Source: a virus. From it: a stretch of DNA of 37,439 nt. Both the position numbers and the translations under genes were made by a program. The DNA is taken from the IMG/VR virus record IMGVR_UViG_3300029914_000417, positions 1-37,439 of that record; one strand, given 5' to 3'. Every line of letters starts with the position of its first letter. The stretch's first letter is position 1. This document shows, in pieces, positions 7,381 through 15,065 of this stretch. Under the pieces are notes generated by a model. That model made no database searches. It saw nothing but the letters and a program-made list of their open reading frames with translations, and was not told where the DNA came from.

Positions 7381-8360
7381 GACTGAGTGACCACCTTAGT
7401 CCCCTCAAAGTCGAACTTAAATCTTACTTCCTTTAATCCAATTCCCCTCATGGCAGAACATAAGCGTTCTTTATCCTCGGTATAGAACATTAAAAATCCA
7501 CCGCCACCGGCTCCAATAAGCTTCCCTCCGATAGCACCATTCTTGAGCGCCAACTCGTACCAATGATTGATATAGTCGTTACTCATGGATGCAGACCTTT
7601 GCTTCTTGTGTTGCCAATGCTCATTCATAAGAGAAGCAAATTCTGTTAGATTCCCCGATTCAAGAGCATCCTTGCTTTTAAGCCCAATCTCTTTTACTAC
7701 ATGTAAATTTTCGATCATCTGAAAGTCGCTCTCCTTGCTCTTGCTATCTTGCTCTAGCAGAATCGATCCTGCTCTCCTGGAATACCCAGTAAAGAACAAT
7801 AGCAAGTTATCCTCTAGCGCAAAAAGTGTTTCGTCTGAAATCTTCAAAGGCCATACCTTAACCTGATCGTCTGGGGTAAACTCGAAACAGGTAAGTCCTC
7901 CGTACACAGCGGCGTACTGATCCTGCTTTCCAATCGGTTCTCCTAACTTGTCTATCTCGATATGACATGCCAACTCAGCTAAGTCGTGTTGGTGAATCAT
8001 CTGTCTCTTTTGGACATGCATAGCTTTCAATAAAGCAGTAGTAAAACTCCCAGATGATCCTAGTCCAGTTCCAGCAGGAATATCTGCCATAACAGATAAC
8101 TCTAACCCCTCATGATTATCGAACAACTTAAAAGTCTCTCGAATGATAGGATGCTGTATATCATCAACATTAGTAACACGCTCTAATTTGGAATACTTAA
8201 GAATTATATCTTCCTCAAAAGTGCGGTTGATTGTGATATAAACATATTTATTTATGGTAGCGGCGATAAGAAAACCGCTACCATAATTTCTATAATATGA
8301 AGGAAGATCCGTTCCTCCACCACCGAGAGATATTCTTAATGGACTTCTAGTTATTATCAT
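7377..8360 (-). CDS. hddA: D-glycero-alpha-D-manno-heptose 7-phosphate kinase (GHMP kinase)
   Basis: A GHMP-family kinase of 327 residues that would phosphorylate heptose 7-phosphate at C1 in the alpha configuration. It begins with the typical TRSPLRISLGGGGTDLP substrate segment. PAGTGLGSSGSFTTALL (about residues 96-112) is the ATP-binding loop, and GGKLIGAGGGGFLMFY near the C terminus is the third GHMP motif. Two ATGs compete: 8360 has AGGGA about nine bases upstream, whereas the one at 8369 lies inside that site. Its stop overlaps hddC. Fucokinase-like relatives are the main alternative. Confidence 0.9.
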   Translation of the reverse strand: MIITRSPLRISLGGGGTDLPSYYRNYGSGFLIAATINKYVYITINRTFEEDIILKYSKLERVTNVDDIQHPIIRETFKLFDNHEGLELSVMADIPAGTGLGSSGSFTTALLKAMHVQKRQMIHQHDLAELACHIEIDKLGEPIGKQDQYAAVYGGLTCFEFTPDDQVKVWPLKISDETLFALEDNLLLFFTGYSRRAGSILLEQDSKSKESDFQMIENLHVVKEIGLKSKDALESGNLTEFASLMNEHWQHKKQRSASMSNDYINHWYELALKNGAIGGKLIGAGGGGFLMFYTEDKERLCSAMRGIGLKEVRFKFDFEGTKVVTQS

Positions 8361-8371
8361 TAATACCATCC

Positions 8372-8671
8372 CTAGATATTATATTTCTGAAGAAAGTGCG
8401 TTTTTTCTATAAAAGGAAGATTCTTAAATTCTTTTGTTCGGGTATAATCCATAGCCCAAACTAATTCTTGCTGAGCATCCATCTTGTATATTTTTACGTC
8501 GTCTATCTCTACCCCAAGATCGTGTTGGAACTGTAATTTTGCCTGAGCAAATGTAGATATGTCATTTGAAACAATCCCAACACTTTTACTGGGGTAGGAG
8601 TGTTTTATTGCAACCCCATTAACATATTCCAAAACGCATCTTTCTTTTACATAACCAATTACTTTATACAT
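8372..8671 (-). CDS. Hypothetical protein, 99 aa, in the heptose operon
   Basis: I do not recognise this protein. The chosen ATG at 8671 is four bases after the stop of the methyltransferase gene; the frame extends to 8713 but would overlap that gene. It has a mixed alpha/beta look, no membrane segment and no obvious catalytic motif. Features are a central FAQAKLQFQHDLGVEIDDVK helix and a C terminus rich in Lys and aromatics. It lies between the FkbM methyltransferase and hddA, so a role in the glycan pathway is possible. Confidence 0.65.
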   Translation of the reverse strand: MYKVIGYVKERCVLEYVNGVAIKHSYPSKSVGIVSNDISTFAQAKLQFQHDLGVEIDDVKIYKMDAQQELVWAMDYTRTKEFKNLPFIEKTHFLQKYNI

Positions 8672-8675
8672 ATTT

Positions 8676-9380
8676 TTACCAGCAATGCATGATAGGACAA
8701 GGCCCATCGACAATCCTGAAATTATAATCCGATCTATACTGTTTTAATAGCTTAGTGATAATTTCCTGATCCTGCGGCCTATGGTAAACTGACACAGCCA
8801 TCTTAGGCTTATACTTCATGATTGTTTCTTTCCCACCAAGCAAAGCATCGTATTCAGAACCTTCAATATCAAACTTAAAGAAGTCAACTCTGTCAACTTT
8901 CTCGTTCTTTACAATCTCATCAATGGTGATTGAAGGGATACTAATTACTGTGCCATCAGCCTTTTCACGGGCAGGGAAGATGGATTCAACAAAGAAACTG
9001 CACCGATAATCTGTTACAAGCTTAATTCCTTGGTTGTGAGAAAAAATAGCCCTTGGTATAAGAGTAGATTTATCCGAAGCTCCATATCGAGCAATATTTC
9101 TCTTAATTACTTCACAACACACCGGATCAGCTTCTACGCTGTAAATGTGTCCGCAATTAAAAGCCTTCGCCGCCCTAATTGAGAATCCACCCCAACATGC
9201 TCCAAAGTCGAATACAATATCACCCTCATTGATCTTAATCTCAGGGCTATCATAAATACATCTGCCATTAATCTCATCCCACACACCATCAAAATCCCTA
9301 TAATTACGTGGGATGGTGTACTGATCACCAAAACCACCGTTAACATTAATTAGCTCAATTCCTTCAAACATTTCACCCAT
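8676..9380 (-). CDS. FkbM-family SAM-dependent methyltransferase
   Basis: A 234-residue class I methyltransferase. VFDFGACWGGFSIRAA (about residues 53-68) is the SAM-binding glycine loop, IYSVEADP the acidic strand-2 motif, and VDFFKFDIEGSEYDALLGG the FkbM signature. FkbM enzymes O-methylate sugars and small molecules. ATG 9380 follows a perfect AGGAGG at good spacing. It is the first gene of the heptose operon and may O-methylate the heptose or the finished glycan. About 60 bases separate it from the upstream gene, with no clear promoter. Confidence 0.85.
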   Translation of the reverse strand: MGEMFEGIELINVNGGFGDQYTIPRNYRDFDGVWDEINGRCIYDSPEIKINEGDIVFDFGACWGGFSIRAAKAFNCGHIYSVEADPVCCEVIKRNIARYGASDKSTLIPRAIFSHNQGIKLVTDYRCSFFVESIFPAREKADGTVISIPSITIDEIVKNEKVDRVDFFKFDIEGSEYDALLGGKETIMKYKPKMAVSVYHRPQDQEIITKLLKQYRSDYNFRIVDGPCPIMHCW

Positions 9381-9440
9381 ATTGGTTCCTCCTATTATGT
9401 TTTAGTATTACTCTATTCATGTATTCCAAAGGGAAGTTCC

Positions 9441-9626
9441 TTACATTCGAATCCAGCCGCCCCAGGATGGCCATCCTCCGCCATATTTCACAGCTATATC
9501 AGATACATCTACTTCTTCATTAATAGCATACAGTGAAACAATAAATTGCTTACCATCGAAGATAAAGGGAATAACTATTTGGTAACGAAATCTGCTCTTA
9601 TTTTCATCCGTTTCTCCCCGCCCCAT
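9441..9626 (-). CDS. Hypothetical protein, 61 aa
   Basis: Unrecognised. The frame opens with ATG 9626 inside the 3' end of the previous gene (overlap about 22 bases) and lacks a good ribosome binding site, so it may be translated by coupling. It has a charged N terminus, a central beta-like stretch YQIVIPFIFDGKQFIVSLY and an aromatic, Gly-rich C terminus. It could instead be a displaced C-terminal part of the preceding reading frame. Confidence 0.45.
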   Translation of the reverse strand: MGRGETDENKSRFRYQIVIPFIFDGKQFIVSLYAINEEVDVSDIAVKYGGGWPSWGGWIRM

Positions 9627-10023
9627 AACCAGACTGAACTTCAGTAAATCCGTTTTGTTCTTCTACCCCATTAAATATTGCTTGCTCTTGATCGGTAAAG
9701 TCATCTGCATCTACGTCATAATCACGATCCGACCAGTCGTCATCTTCGTCACCAGCACCACCGAAAGATTCCCACATAATGTAATCTGCTTTTACATCAA
9801 TATCACTTTCAGTAATATCAATGTAAACACCAGCCCAATCTGCTCCTATCTTGTCCCATTTCTTTTTTAATTTCTCAATAACTTTTGTTCCAGAAAACAC
9901 ATAGTCCAATATATCGTTAGCCTTTATAAACTTCATTGCTTTTTCATTATCTTCTATCTTTCCAAATGCACAAATGTAACTACTACTGCTACTGTTAGTC
10001 ACGAACGACATTCTAAATTTCAT
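9604..10023 (-). CDS. Small acidic protein with N-terminal FVTNSSSSSY motif
   Basis: The first residues are MKFRMSFVTNSSSSSYI. Proteins opening with an FVTNSSSSSF-like motif are widespread among uncharacterised bacterial and phage proteins, to my knowledge without a settled function. The rest (139 residues) is strongly acidic, with clusters such as GDEDDDWSDRDYDVDADD, and probably binds a cation or mimics nucleic acid. ATG 10023 overlaps the upstream stop as ATGA and follows AAGGAG. Three genes upstream is a radical SAM/SPASM enzyme, which makes a post-translational modification of the Ser/Asn-rich N terminus worth considering; that is inference only. Confidence 0.75.
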   Translation of the reverse strand: MKFRMSFVTNSSSSSYICAFGKIEDNEKAMKFIKANDILDYVFSGTKVIEKLKKKWDKIGADWAGVYIDITESDIDVKADYIMWESFGGAGDEDDDWSDRDYDVDADDFTDQEQAIFNGVEEQNGFTEVQSGYGAGRNG

Positions 10024-10223
10024 GTTTTATTCTCCTTTTTATCTAATACATCTTCGATTTTATCGTCATCCGTGCAAAAGATGCTATCCAAACTAATCTC
10101 TCTAGGTGGCATCTGACAATAATATAAACAATATATTGCTTGACCTAAACGATAATCAGGGTGTTGTTTCCAATACTCACCTAGCTTTTCTAGTATGCGA
10201 GGTATTCTTGCTGGATCTCTCAT
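10020..10223 (-). CDS. Hypothetical protein, 67 aa (MRDPxRIPRIL type)
   Basis: The frame extends to 10277, but ATG 10223 has a near-perfect AGGGGAGGAG nine bases upstream and is the better start. The product begins MRDPARIPRILEKLGEYW and continues HPDYRLGQAIYCLYY, a pattern I associate with a group of small uncharacterised bacterial and phage proteins. The C terminus is acidic. It is translationally coupled (ATGA) to the FVTNSSSSSY gene. Function unknown. Confidence 0.7.
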   Translation of the reverse strand: MRDPARIPRILEKLGEYWKQHPDYRLGQAIYCLYYCQMPPREISLDSIFCTDDDKIEDVLDKKENKT

Positions 10224-10292
10224 TAGCAACAACTCCTCCCCTGATCTTATCCGTACTAACATCACTAAAGCATTCATAAATAATGGAATCTT

Positions 10293-10499
10293 CTACTCCT
10301 CGAAATATTCTTCTTTATTAATAGAAGTAACACATGCTTCATCTACTGCCAGCATTTCAGCAACGCCTTTCCCAAATTCATTTTCTGCCTTATCAAATTC
10401 TTCGTTATTCATTGGCGTCTTCCGCTTAATTTTAACTTTTGTATAAAGATAATCGCCATCTTGTTCCAATATCTTATAGTAGAAAACAATAGTTTCCAT
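10293..10499 (-). CDS. Hypothetical protein, 68 aa
   Basis: Unrecognised small soluble protein. The ATG at 10499 overlaps the TAA of the radical SAM gene, with GGAGG ten bases upstream, so it is co-translated with that enzyme. It starts with a beta-rich segment (METIVFYYKILEQDGDYLY) and continues into a charged helix. There are no cysteine pairs. The tight link to the radical SAM gene makes it a candidate partner or substrate. Confidence 0.7.
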   Translation of the reverse strand: METIVFYYKILEQDGDYLYTKVKIKRKTPMNNEEFDKAENEFGKGVAEMLAVDEACVTSINKEEYFEE

Positions 10500-11575
10500 T
10501 AAAATCTTTCCTCCCTATTACAAAGAACTATTTCTCTCTTAATAGGACACCCACCGTAACAACTTAATCTGTCCTTACAACCACCGCAAGAACTAGTAAG
10601 GCAATCTCTAAAGCTATCAAACTGTTTACTATTCCATGCATTCTGAATCGTGTCATTAGAGATGTCATATGCCCACTTTAAATCTTGGTTATCGAACGAA
10701 CATGGGAGAGCTTTCATATCCGATGTAACGTACATAGAAAATCTCGCTGCTTCGCATGTATCAAAAGAATCATGATTAATATTCTTAGTAAAGTTCAATA
10801 AGCCAGGGATACTACAACTATCAAAACCAATTTTATAATCGAACTTTCCACTATCTACTAGTTCAAAGAACTCTTTCACCTTAGGATCATCCATCTTTAA
10901 AACATTCTCTTCCGTCCCAAGACCAACCGGCTTATGTAACAGGAAGATAACTGCATTAATGCCATCGAAGGAATCTCCATCTTTCAAATGTGTGATTGCC
11001 TCATCAATAGAGTTATTGCTCAGGACATAATGCACGTTTGTTTTTACCCCTGCGTCTATGAGCATCTGAATAGCTCTCGCTGTGTGTTCCTGGCGGTAAA
11101 AACTGATTGCTACAGCCCCACAATTCTCTTTGCAGATCCTAACGATGTCATCTGTAAATCCAAGCCCGCTAGAAGTAAAATTAGGAACAATATTATTAGC
11201 CCTACAGTATTTGAGAATGTCTTCAAAGTTTTCATGCTGATCGACATCCCCTCTGCCGCCCAAGGCTAGTTGATACGTCTTTCCCTTGCACTCATCCACA
11301 ATGCGCTTGAAGTTATCTAGCGACATATTAGGCATGTGCTTATGTAGCCCATCTTGGTAACACTGAACGCCTGACTGAATACATAAACCAGACTTACCAT
11401 GCTTGCAGTGGCCCATTACGCCGACATCAATTAACTCAGGATAGGAAGACATGAAAGGGTCTACCTCTGTATCTACTCCATCCTCGATGACACCTGAGCG
11501 GACATAGAATCCTGTTTTTGGCACGAATATGCTTATAAATTTGTTCTTTGTGTCTACTTTTCTAATGATGGACAT
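10499..11575 (-). CDS. Radical SAM protein with C-terminal SPASM-like Cys cluster
   Basis: A 358-residue iron-sulfur enzyme. The SAM-cluster cysteines appear as C57-x7-C65-x6-C72 (GHCKHGKSGLCIQSGVQCYQ) rather than the classical CxxxCxxC, a variant spacing seen in some radical SAM proteins. A TIM-barrel-like middle (LALGGRGDVDQHENFEDIL, NIVPNFTSSGLG) follows. The C-terminal region from about residue 275 holds many cysteines, including CLTSSCGGCKDRLSCYGGCP, typical of SPASM auxiliary clusters used to modify peptides and proteins. It lies 17 bases after a DNA methyltransferase gene and overlaps the next small gene. The substrate is unknown; peptide maturation or nucleobase chemistry are possibilities. 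Confidence 0.8.
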   Translation of the reverse strand: MSIIRKVDTKNKFISIFVPKTGFYVRSGVIEDGVDTEVDPFMSSYPELIDVGVMGHCKHGKSGLCIQSGVQCYQDGLHKHMPNMSLDNFKRIVDECKGKTYQLALGGRGDVDQHENFEDILKYCRANNIVPNFTSSGLGFTDDIVRICKENCGAVAISFYRQEHTARAIQMLIDAGVKTNVHYVLSNNSIDEAITHLKDGDSFDGINAVIFLLHKPVGLGTEENVLKMDDPKVKEFFELVDSGKFDYKIGFDSCSIPGLLNFTKNINHDSFDTCEAARFSMYVTSDMKALPCSFDNQDLKWAYDISNDTIQNAWNSKQFDSFRDCLTSSCGGCKDRLSCYGGCPIKREIVLCNREERF

Positions 11576-11592
11576 TTGTTCTCCTTTTATTT

Positions 11593-12390
11593 TTAGTAGA
11601 TATTCCTTTGATAGTGCCCTCCATACTTACTAAGTCTTTCAATTGATAAGTCCACGTACTCTTGAGATATATCAATCCCGATATAGTTTCTATTATTTAA
11701 AAGAGCCATTTTGCAAGTTGTTCCTGCTCCAGAGAACGGATCGAAAATAAGTTCTCCAGGCTGGCTCCATGAAATAATCTGATCATTTGCTAATCTCTCA
11801 GGAAACATAGCTGGATGCTTAAACGCTATCTTGTCGAGAGTTGTTTTATTGGCTCCTGTTGGGAAATACCATATGTTCCCTTTAACTTTGAAATGTTTTA
11901 CTGGTGCTTTAATACCATCGTTTAGCTCGCCATCCTGTTGTCTAAATGTCCTAGCATTAGCTGTTTTCCCTGCATAAGTACAAGGTTCCATGATAGGATT
12001 AAATGTCTTTGGGATCCCCTTGCTCAGTACAAACATGTACTCGAATTTAGGTTCATATCTCTTGCTATTTACCGGCGGCTTGTCACTGGAATAAATCATT
12101 GTGTCATACAGGTTAAAGCCGATTTCTTTGAAACATAATGCTTGCTTAAAGCTTGTTCCTGTCTCAGAACCGTTGATAGTTTTATCCCCTACTACCCAGA
12201 CAACGACCCCACCACTCTTAGTCACCCTATAAAGTTCATTAGCAATTCCCTCGAAATCAAATGAATAGCCATTATATTTTCGTAAATTATCATAAGGTGG
12301 GGATGTAACGGTCAAGTCAATATAATTTTCAGGAAAGCTTTGCATTGCCTCTCTTGCATCCCCGCATATTATTTGATTAACAAAATCCAT
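11593..12390 (-). CDS. DNA methyltransferase (N4-cytosine / N6-adenine, SPPY type)
   Basis: A 265-residue amino-methyltransferase with permuted motif order: TSPPYDNLR (residues 29-37) is catalytic motif IV near the N terminus, and FDPFSGAGT (about 217-225) is the SAM-binding motif I near the C terminus. SPPY is typical of N4-cytosine enzymes, though some N6-adenine enzymes share it. No restriction endonuclease is adjacent, so it probably protects phage DNA or regulates it. ATG 12390 follows AAGGTGGTG. The upstream intergenic gap contains a TATAAT without a good -35. Confidence 0.88.
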   Translation of the reverse strand: MDFVNQIICGDAREAMQSFPENYIDLTVTSPPYDNLRKYNGYSFDFEGIANELYRVTKSGGVVVWVVGDKTINGSETGTSFKQALCFKEIGFNLYDTMIYSSDKPPVNSKRYEPKFEYMFVLSKGIPKTFNPIMEPCTYAGKTANARTFRQQDGELNDGIKAPVKHFKVKGNIWYFPTGANKTTLDKIAFKHPAMFPERLANDQIISWSQPGELIFDPFSGAGTTCKMALLNNRNYIGIDISQEYVDLSIERLSKYGGHYQRNIY

Positions 12391-12432
12391 TACATCACCA
12401 CCTTATCTACTGTGTTATATTATAAGCCTGTG

Positions 12433-12984
12433 TTAAATAATATCGTCTGCTATTCCTAACTTTACTGCCTCATTAGCTGAGATATACCAGTCAAGTTTTT
12501 TAGATTTAACTTCATACAGCTTATCGCTTAGGATATTCGTCTTCTCTAGTACATAATTATCAATTACCTCTTGTATCCGCTCTGTTTCTTTTAGACTCTG
12601 CTTAACAGCCTCAATCTTATCCCATACAAATGTGCTGGCTTCATGATATAGCACCGTTGCAAACCTATGAATATATCGTTTATCTCCACTCAAGAAGATG
12701 ATCAAGCCCATAGACATTGCAGACCCCAGGCAGATTGTACAGATAGGGGTATCGCTCATTTCAATTGCCCCAATCAAAGCTAATCCATCATAGATTGAAC
12801 CGCCATAAGAATTAATGAATAGCTTGATCGGTTCACGCTCGTATCCCTTAAATTCCTTTTCCTTTGCGCTATCATCTGAATTAATATCACAAATCTTTTG
12901 GATGAGATCCTTAACTGTTGATTGTTGAACGTAATCACCTAGAATCAAATTCCTATTACATGCATGTTTATCAATAGTAGCCAT
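12433..12984 (-). CDS. ClpP-like serine protease
   Basis: A 183-residue ClpP-family protease. The oxyanion and handle part is INSYGGSIYDGLAL, the nucleophile is Ser91 in GSAMSMG, the base is His114 in VLYHEAS, and the acid is Asp165 in KKLDWYISANEA; their spacing matches bacterial ClpP. No propeptide is obvious. ATG 12984 follows AAGGAG. Phage ClpP-like enzymes often process prohead proteins, but here no capsid gene is near; it may instead form a proteolytic core with a host Clp ATPase. It sits between the split glycosyltransferase and the DNA methyltransferase. Confidence 0.9.
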   Translation of the reverse strand: MATIDKHACNRNLILGDYVQQSTVKDLIQKICDINSDDSAKEKEFKGYEREPIKLFINSYGGSIYDGLALIGAIEMSDTPICTICLGSAMSMGLIIFLSGDKRYIHRFATVLYHEASTFVWDKIEAVKQSLKETERIQEVIDNYVLEKTNILSDKLYEVKSKKLDWYISANEAVKLGIADDII

Positions 12985-13005
12985 ATTGTTCTCCTTATGT
13001 TGGAT

Positions 13006-13980
13006 TTACACCCTAGAAAATGTGACATTAGACTTCTTCTTGTTCTTTAATTCTTCTTCTACTTGAGCAAGATAATCCATAAATTGTCCACGGATAATAT
13101 CCCAAGTCATTGTCTTAGCGAAGTCAATTCCCTTTTGTCTAATATCGCCAAGAACCTTCCTGTTGTTATAGAAGTAATTCAACTTACTTATTAGATCCTT
13201 TGGATCTGCATATGCTTGCTGAATATTTCTATTAGAGATTATCTGTTCAAGTGTCTGGATCTTCTGCTTCGGGCTATGAATTAGCTCTGGGATACATGAA
13301 CAATCCGTTGCAAGAATTGGTGTCCCTGCCGCCTGACTTTCAAGCAAAGGAATACCAAACCCCTCTCCCATAGTGGGCAGAACAAACAAATCTCCTGTAT
13401 TATAGATTTGATTTAGAGCCTGTATCGGAACGCCCACCCTCGGATCTGCCTCGATGATATAAGACTTATCTAGTATCTTGAATCGTTCGAGCAAATCAGA
13501 GATGAGCCAACCGGCATCTTGATTATTCATTCTCAGTAGTAGCCTTACATCGTCCTTGTCCTTAGCAAATTTAGCAAAGGATTTTATTAATACTGGGATA
13601 TTCTTTCTTGGTTGATTACGTGCCACACAAAGTACAGCGAACTTATCATGAAGATTATTCTGCTTTCTAATGATGTCTCGTTCCTCAGTAGAAAGAGGAT
13701 AGAAACTATTTGTGTCTACCCCGTGATAGAGCAAACTGACTTCTCTCTGTGGTAAAATTTCTTTGATGGACTGCTGTGCAAACTTGGAAATTACCATAAT
13801 CCTGTCCATCTTATCAATCATTCCATGCCAGTTCCTTGGGATAGGTAATCCATCAATCGGAAAATAGCCCCACCAGTAAATGTCATTAATCACTGGCAAT
13901 GCGGCGTACTGTTCGAACATCCATGGATCTCCAAGCGAAAGAAATACATCTGGTTCATGCTCCATGATTATCTGTGTCAA
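13006..13980 (-). CDS. Glycosyltransferase family 4, C-terminal part of a split gene
   Basis: A 324-residue piece of a GT4 enzyme containing the rest of the N-terminal domain (GDPWMFEQY, WWGYFPIDG) and the complete donor domain, with LPTMGEGFGIPLLESQAAGTP as the E-x7-E motif. It lacks the first glycine-rich strand, which is encoded in another frame at 13977-14162. A TTG at 13980 overlaps the upstream TGA (TTGA) and has AAGGAG eight bases before it, so separate coupled translation is possible. The codons just upstream of TTG in this frame read EGANI, consistent with one original gene disrupted by a single-base shift. Confidence 0.8.
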   Translation of the reverse strand: MTQIIMEHEPDVFLSLGDPWMFEQYAALPVINDIYWWGYFPIDGLPIPRNWHGMIDKMDRIMVISKFAQQSIKEILPQREVSLLYHGVDTNSFYPLSTEERDIIRKQNNLHDKFAVLCVARNQPRKNIPVLIKSFAKFAKDKDDVRLLLRMNNQDAGWLISDLLERFKILDKSYIIEADPRVGVPIQALNQIYNTGDLFVLPTMGEGFGIPLLESQAAGTPILATDCSCIPELIHSPKQKIQTLEQIISNRNIQQAYADPKDLISKLNYFYNNRKVLGDIRQKGIDFAKTMTWDIIRGQFMDYLAQVEEELKNKKKSNVTFSRV

Positions 13981-14162
13981 TATATTAGCTCCTTCGTTGG
14001 TTGAATCACCTGAAACGGAAAGTTATGAGATCCGCCATCATAGCTCCAGCCTAAATAAACTACCTCATGTCCCGCATCTAAAATTGCCCTTGCTAATTCA
14101 CAACCAACCCTACCGTATCCCGTTGAGACCCCACAGTAATCTGATGCAATTAATATCTTCAA
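13977..14162 (-). CDS. Glycosyltransferase family 4, N-terminal part of a split gene
   Basis: These 61 residues (starting MKILIASDYCGVSTGYGRVG, then HEVVYLGWSYDGGS) are the first beta-alpha-beta unit of a GT4 enzyme: acceptor-domain strand, glycine loop and helix. The start is TTG 14162 with GGGG about nine bases upstream. The frame ends at TGA 13979-13977, where the second part begins in the -1 frame. On its own this piece could not be a transferase; it could pair with the C-terminal piece or be the relic of a frameshift. Confidence 0.7.
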   Translation of the reverse strand: MKILIASDYCGVSTGYGRVGCELARAILDAGHEVVYLGWSYDGGSHNFPFQVIQPTKELIY

Positions 14163-14207
14163 ATTATTTCAACCCCTTCAATCTGGTAAATTTCTTAACC
14201 TTACATC

Positions 14208-15065
14208 TTATTTCTTATTATTAGTCCATTCAGTGTTGGCACTTAAAGATCCCATACTTACTACTCCTCCGTGAGGATAACAATTAGGAGAATAAGTTGA
14301 GGTATAAGGAGCCGATATGACCTCATGGATCTCTTCCTTATATCCGATTAGATTCCCTAGTTCAGTAATAAAGAGACTATCCTTACCGCCAAGAACTTTG
14401 TAGTGATGATACATTTGCTTGATTGTGTTAAGTAATTCTCTATCATGAATTTGCTTTATAAAATTTGTATTTTCCATTTGCTTAAACATATCTTTCGGTA
14501 AATCTGACATTGCTTCATCATCCTTTTTGTCTGTCTTTGATATTGAATAGAAGTTCATTGCCATGTCTAGTTCTGCATATAATTCCTTTAAAGAATAATT
14601 ATTCTCAATGGTATATGTAGCATAGGGTAACAATAAATCATCAATACTTTTTTCTGTCTCATATTCAAGCCTTTCTCGATTAAACTTATTACCATCTCTT
14701 ATCTTTAAAGATGCAATACGTTTATTTTTATCTCTATTAAGCTTGATTACTACAAATCCTTGATTAGCAAAGAAGTCCATTTCATTTTGCTGTCGGCAAT
14801 CTGAAATTATAAATCTATCATTAGTTGAATTGATAATTCTGTCCCATGTATCATTGATCCAGATGTCTGGATCAACAGACCTAAATCCCTGTCCAATATT
14901 CTGTAGCAACGCTATGTCTTTCTCTTCCATCCCAAAGAAGTTATATGCTACACCATAAATGCTTTCTCCGAGGGCTGTCTTAGTAAAACCATAGTTCTCT
15001 ATTAAATAGTCCGTTGCAGTATCCTTACCTGAACCTGACCTTCCGACTAATATAAAACCTGTCAT
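14208..15065 (-). CDS. Deoxynucleoside monophosphate kinase-like P-loop protein
   Basis: The first 180 residues form a nucleotide-kinase fold: GRSGSGKDT (8-16) is the Walker A loop, FIISDCRQQNEMDFF the Walker B/DRxE region, and LNRDKNKRIASLKIRDGNKF a LID-like segment. This matches phage dNMP kinases (T4 gp1-like). A further 100 residues, Lys/Glu-rich and then Tyr/Ser/Pro-rich, have no recognised domain. The start overlaps the stop of the resolvase-like gene as ATGA. It would work with the dUTPase, ThyX-like and nucleotidase proteins in the phage nucleotide supply. Confidence 0.8.
   Translation of the reverse strand: MTGFILVGRSGSGKDTATDYLIENYGFTKTALGESIYGVAYNFFGMEEKDIALLQNIGQGFRSVDPDIWINDTWDRIINSTNDRFIISDCRQQNEMDFFANQGFVVIKLNRDKNKRIASLKIRDGNKFNRERLEYETEKSIDDLLLPYATYTIENNYSLKELYAELDMAMNFYSISKTDKKDDEAMSDLPKDMFKQMENTNFIKQIHDRELLNTIKQMYHHYKVLGGKDSLFITELGNLIGYKEEIHEVISAPYTSTYSPNCYPHGGVVSMGSLSANTEWTNNKK

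Noticed and set aside
12391-12432. Promoter between clpP and the DNA methyltransferase
   Set aside because: There is a TATAAT but no recognisable -35 at 16-18 bp.
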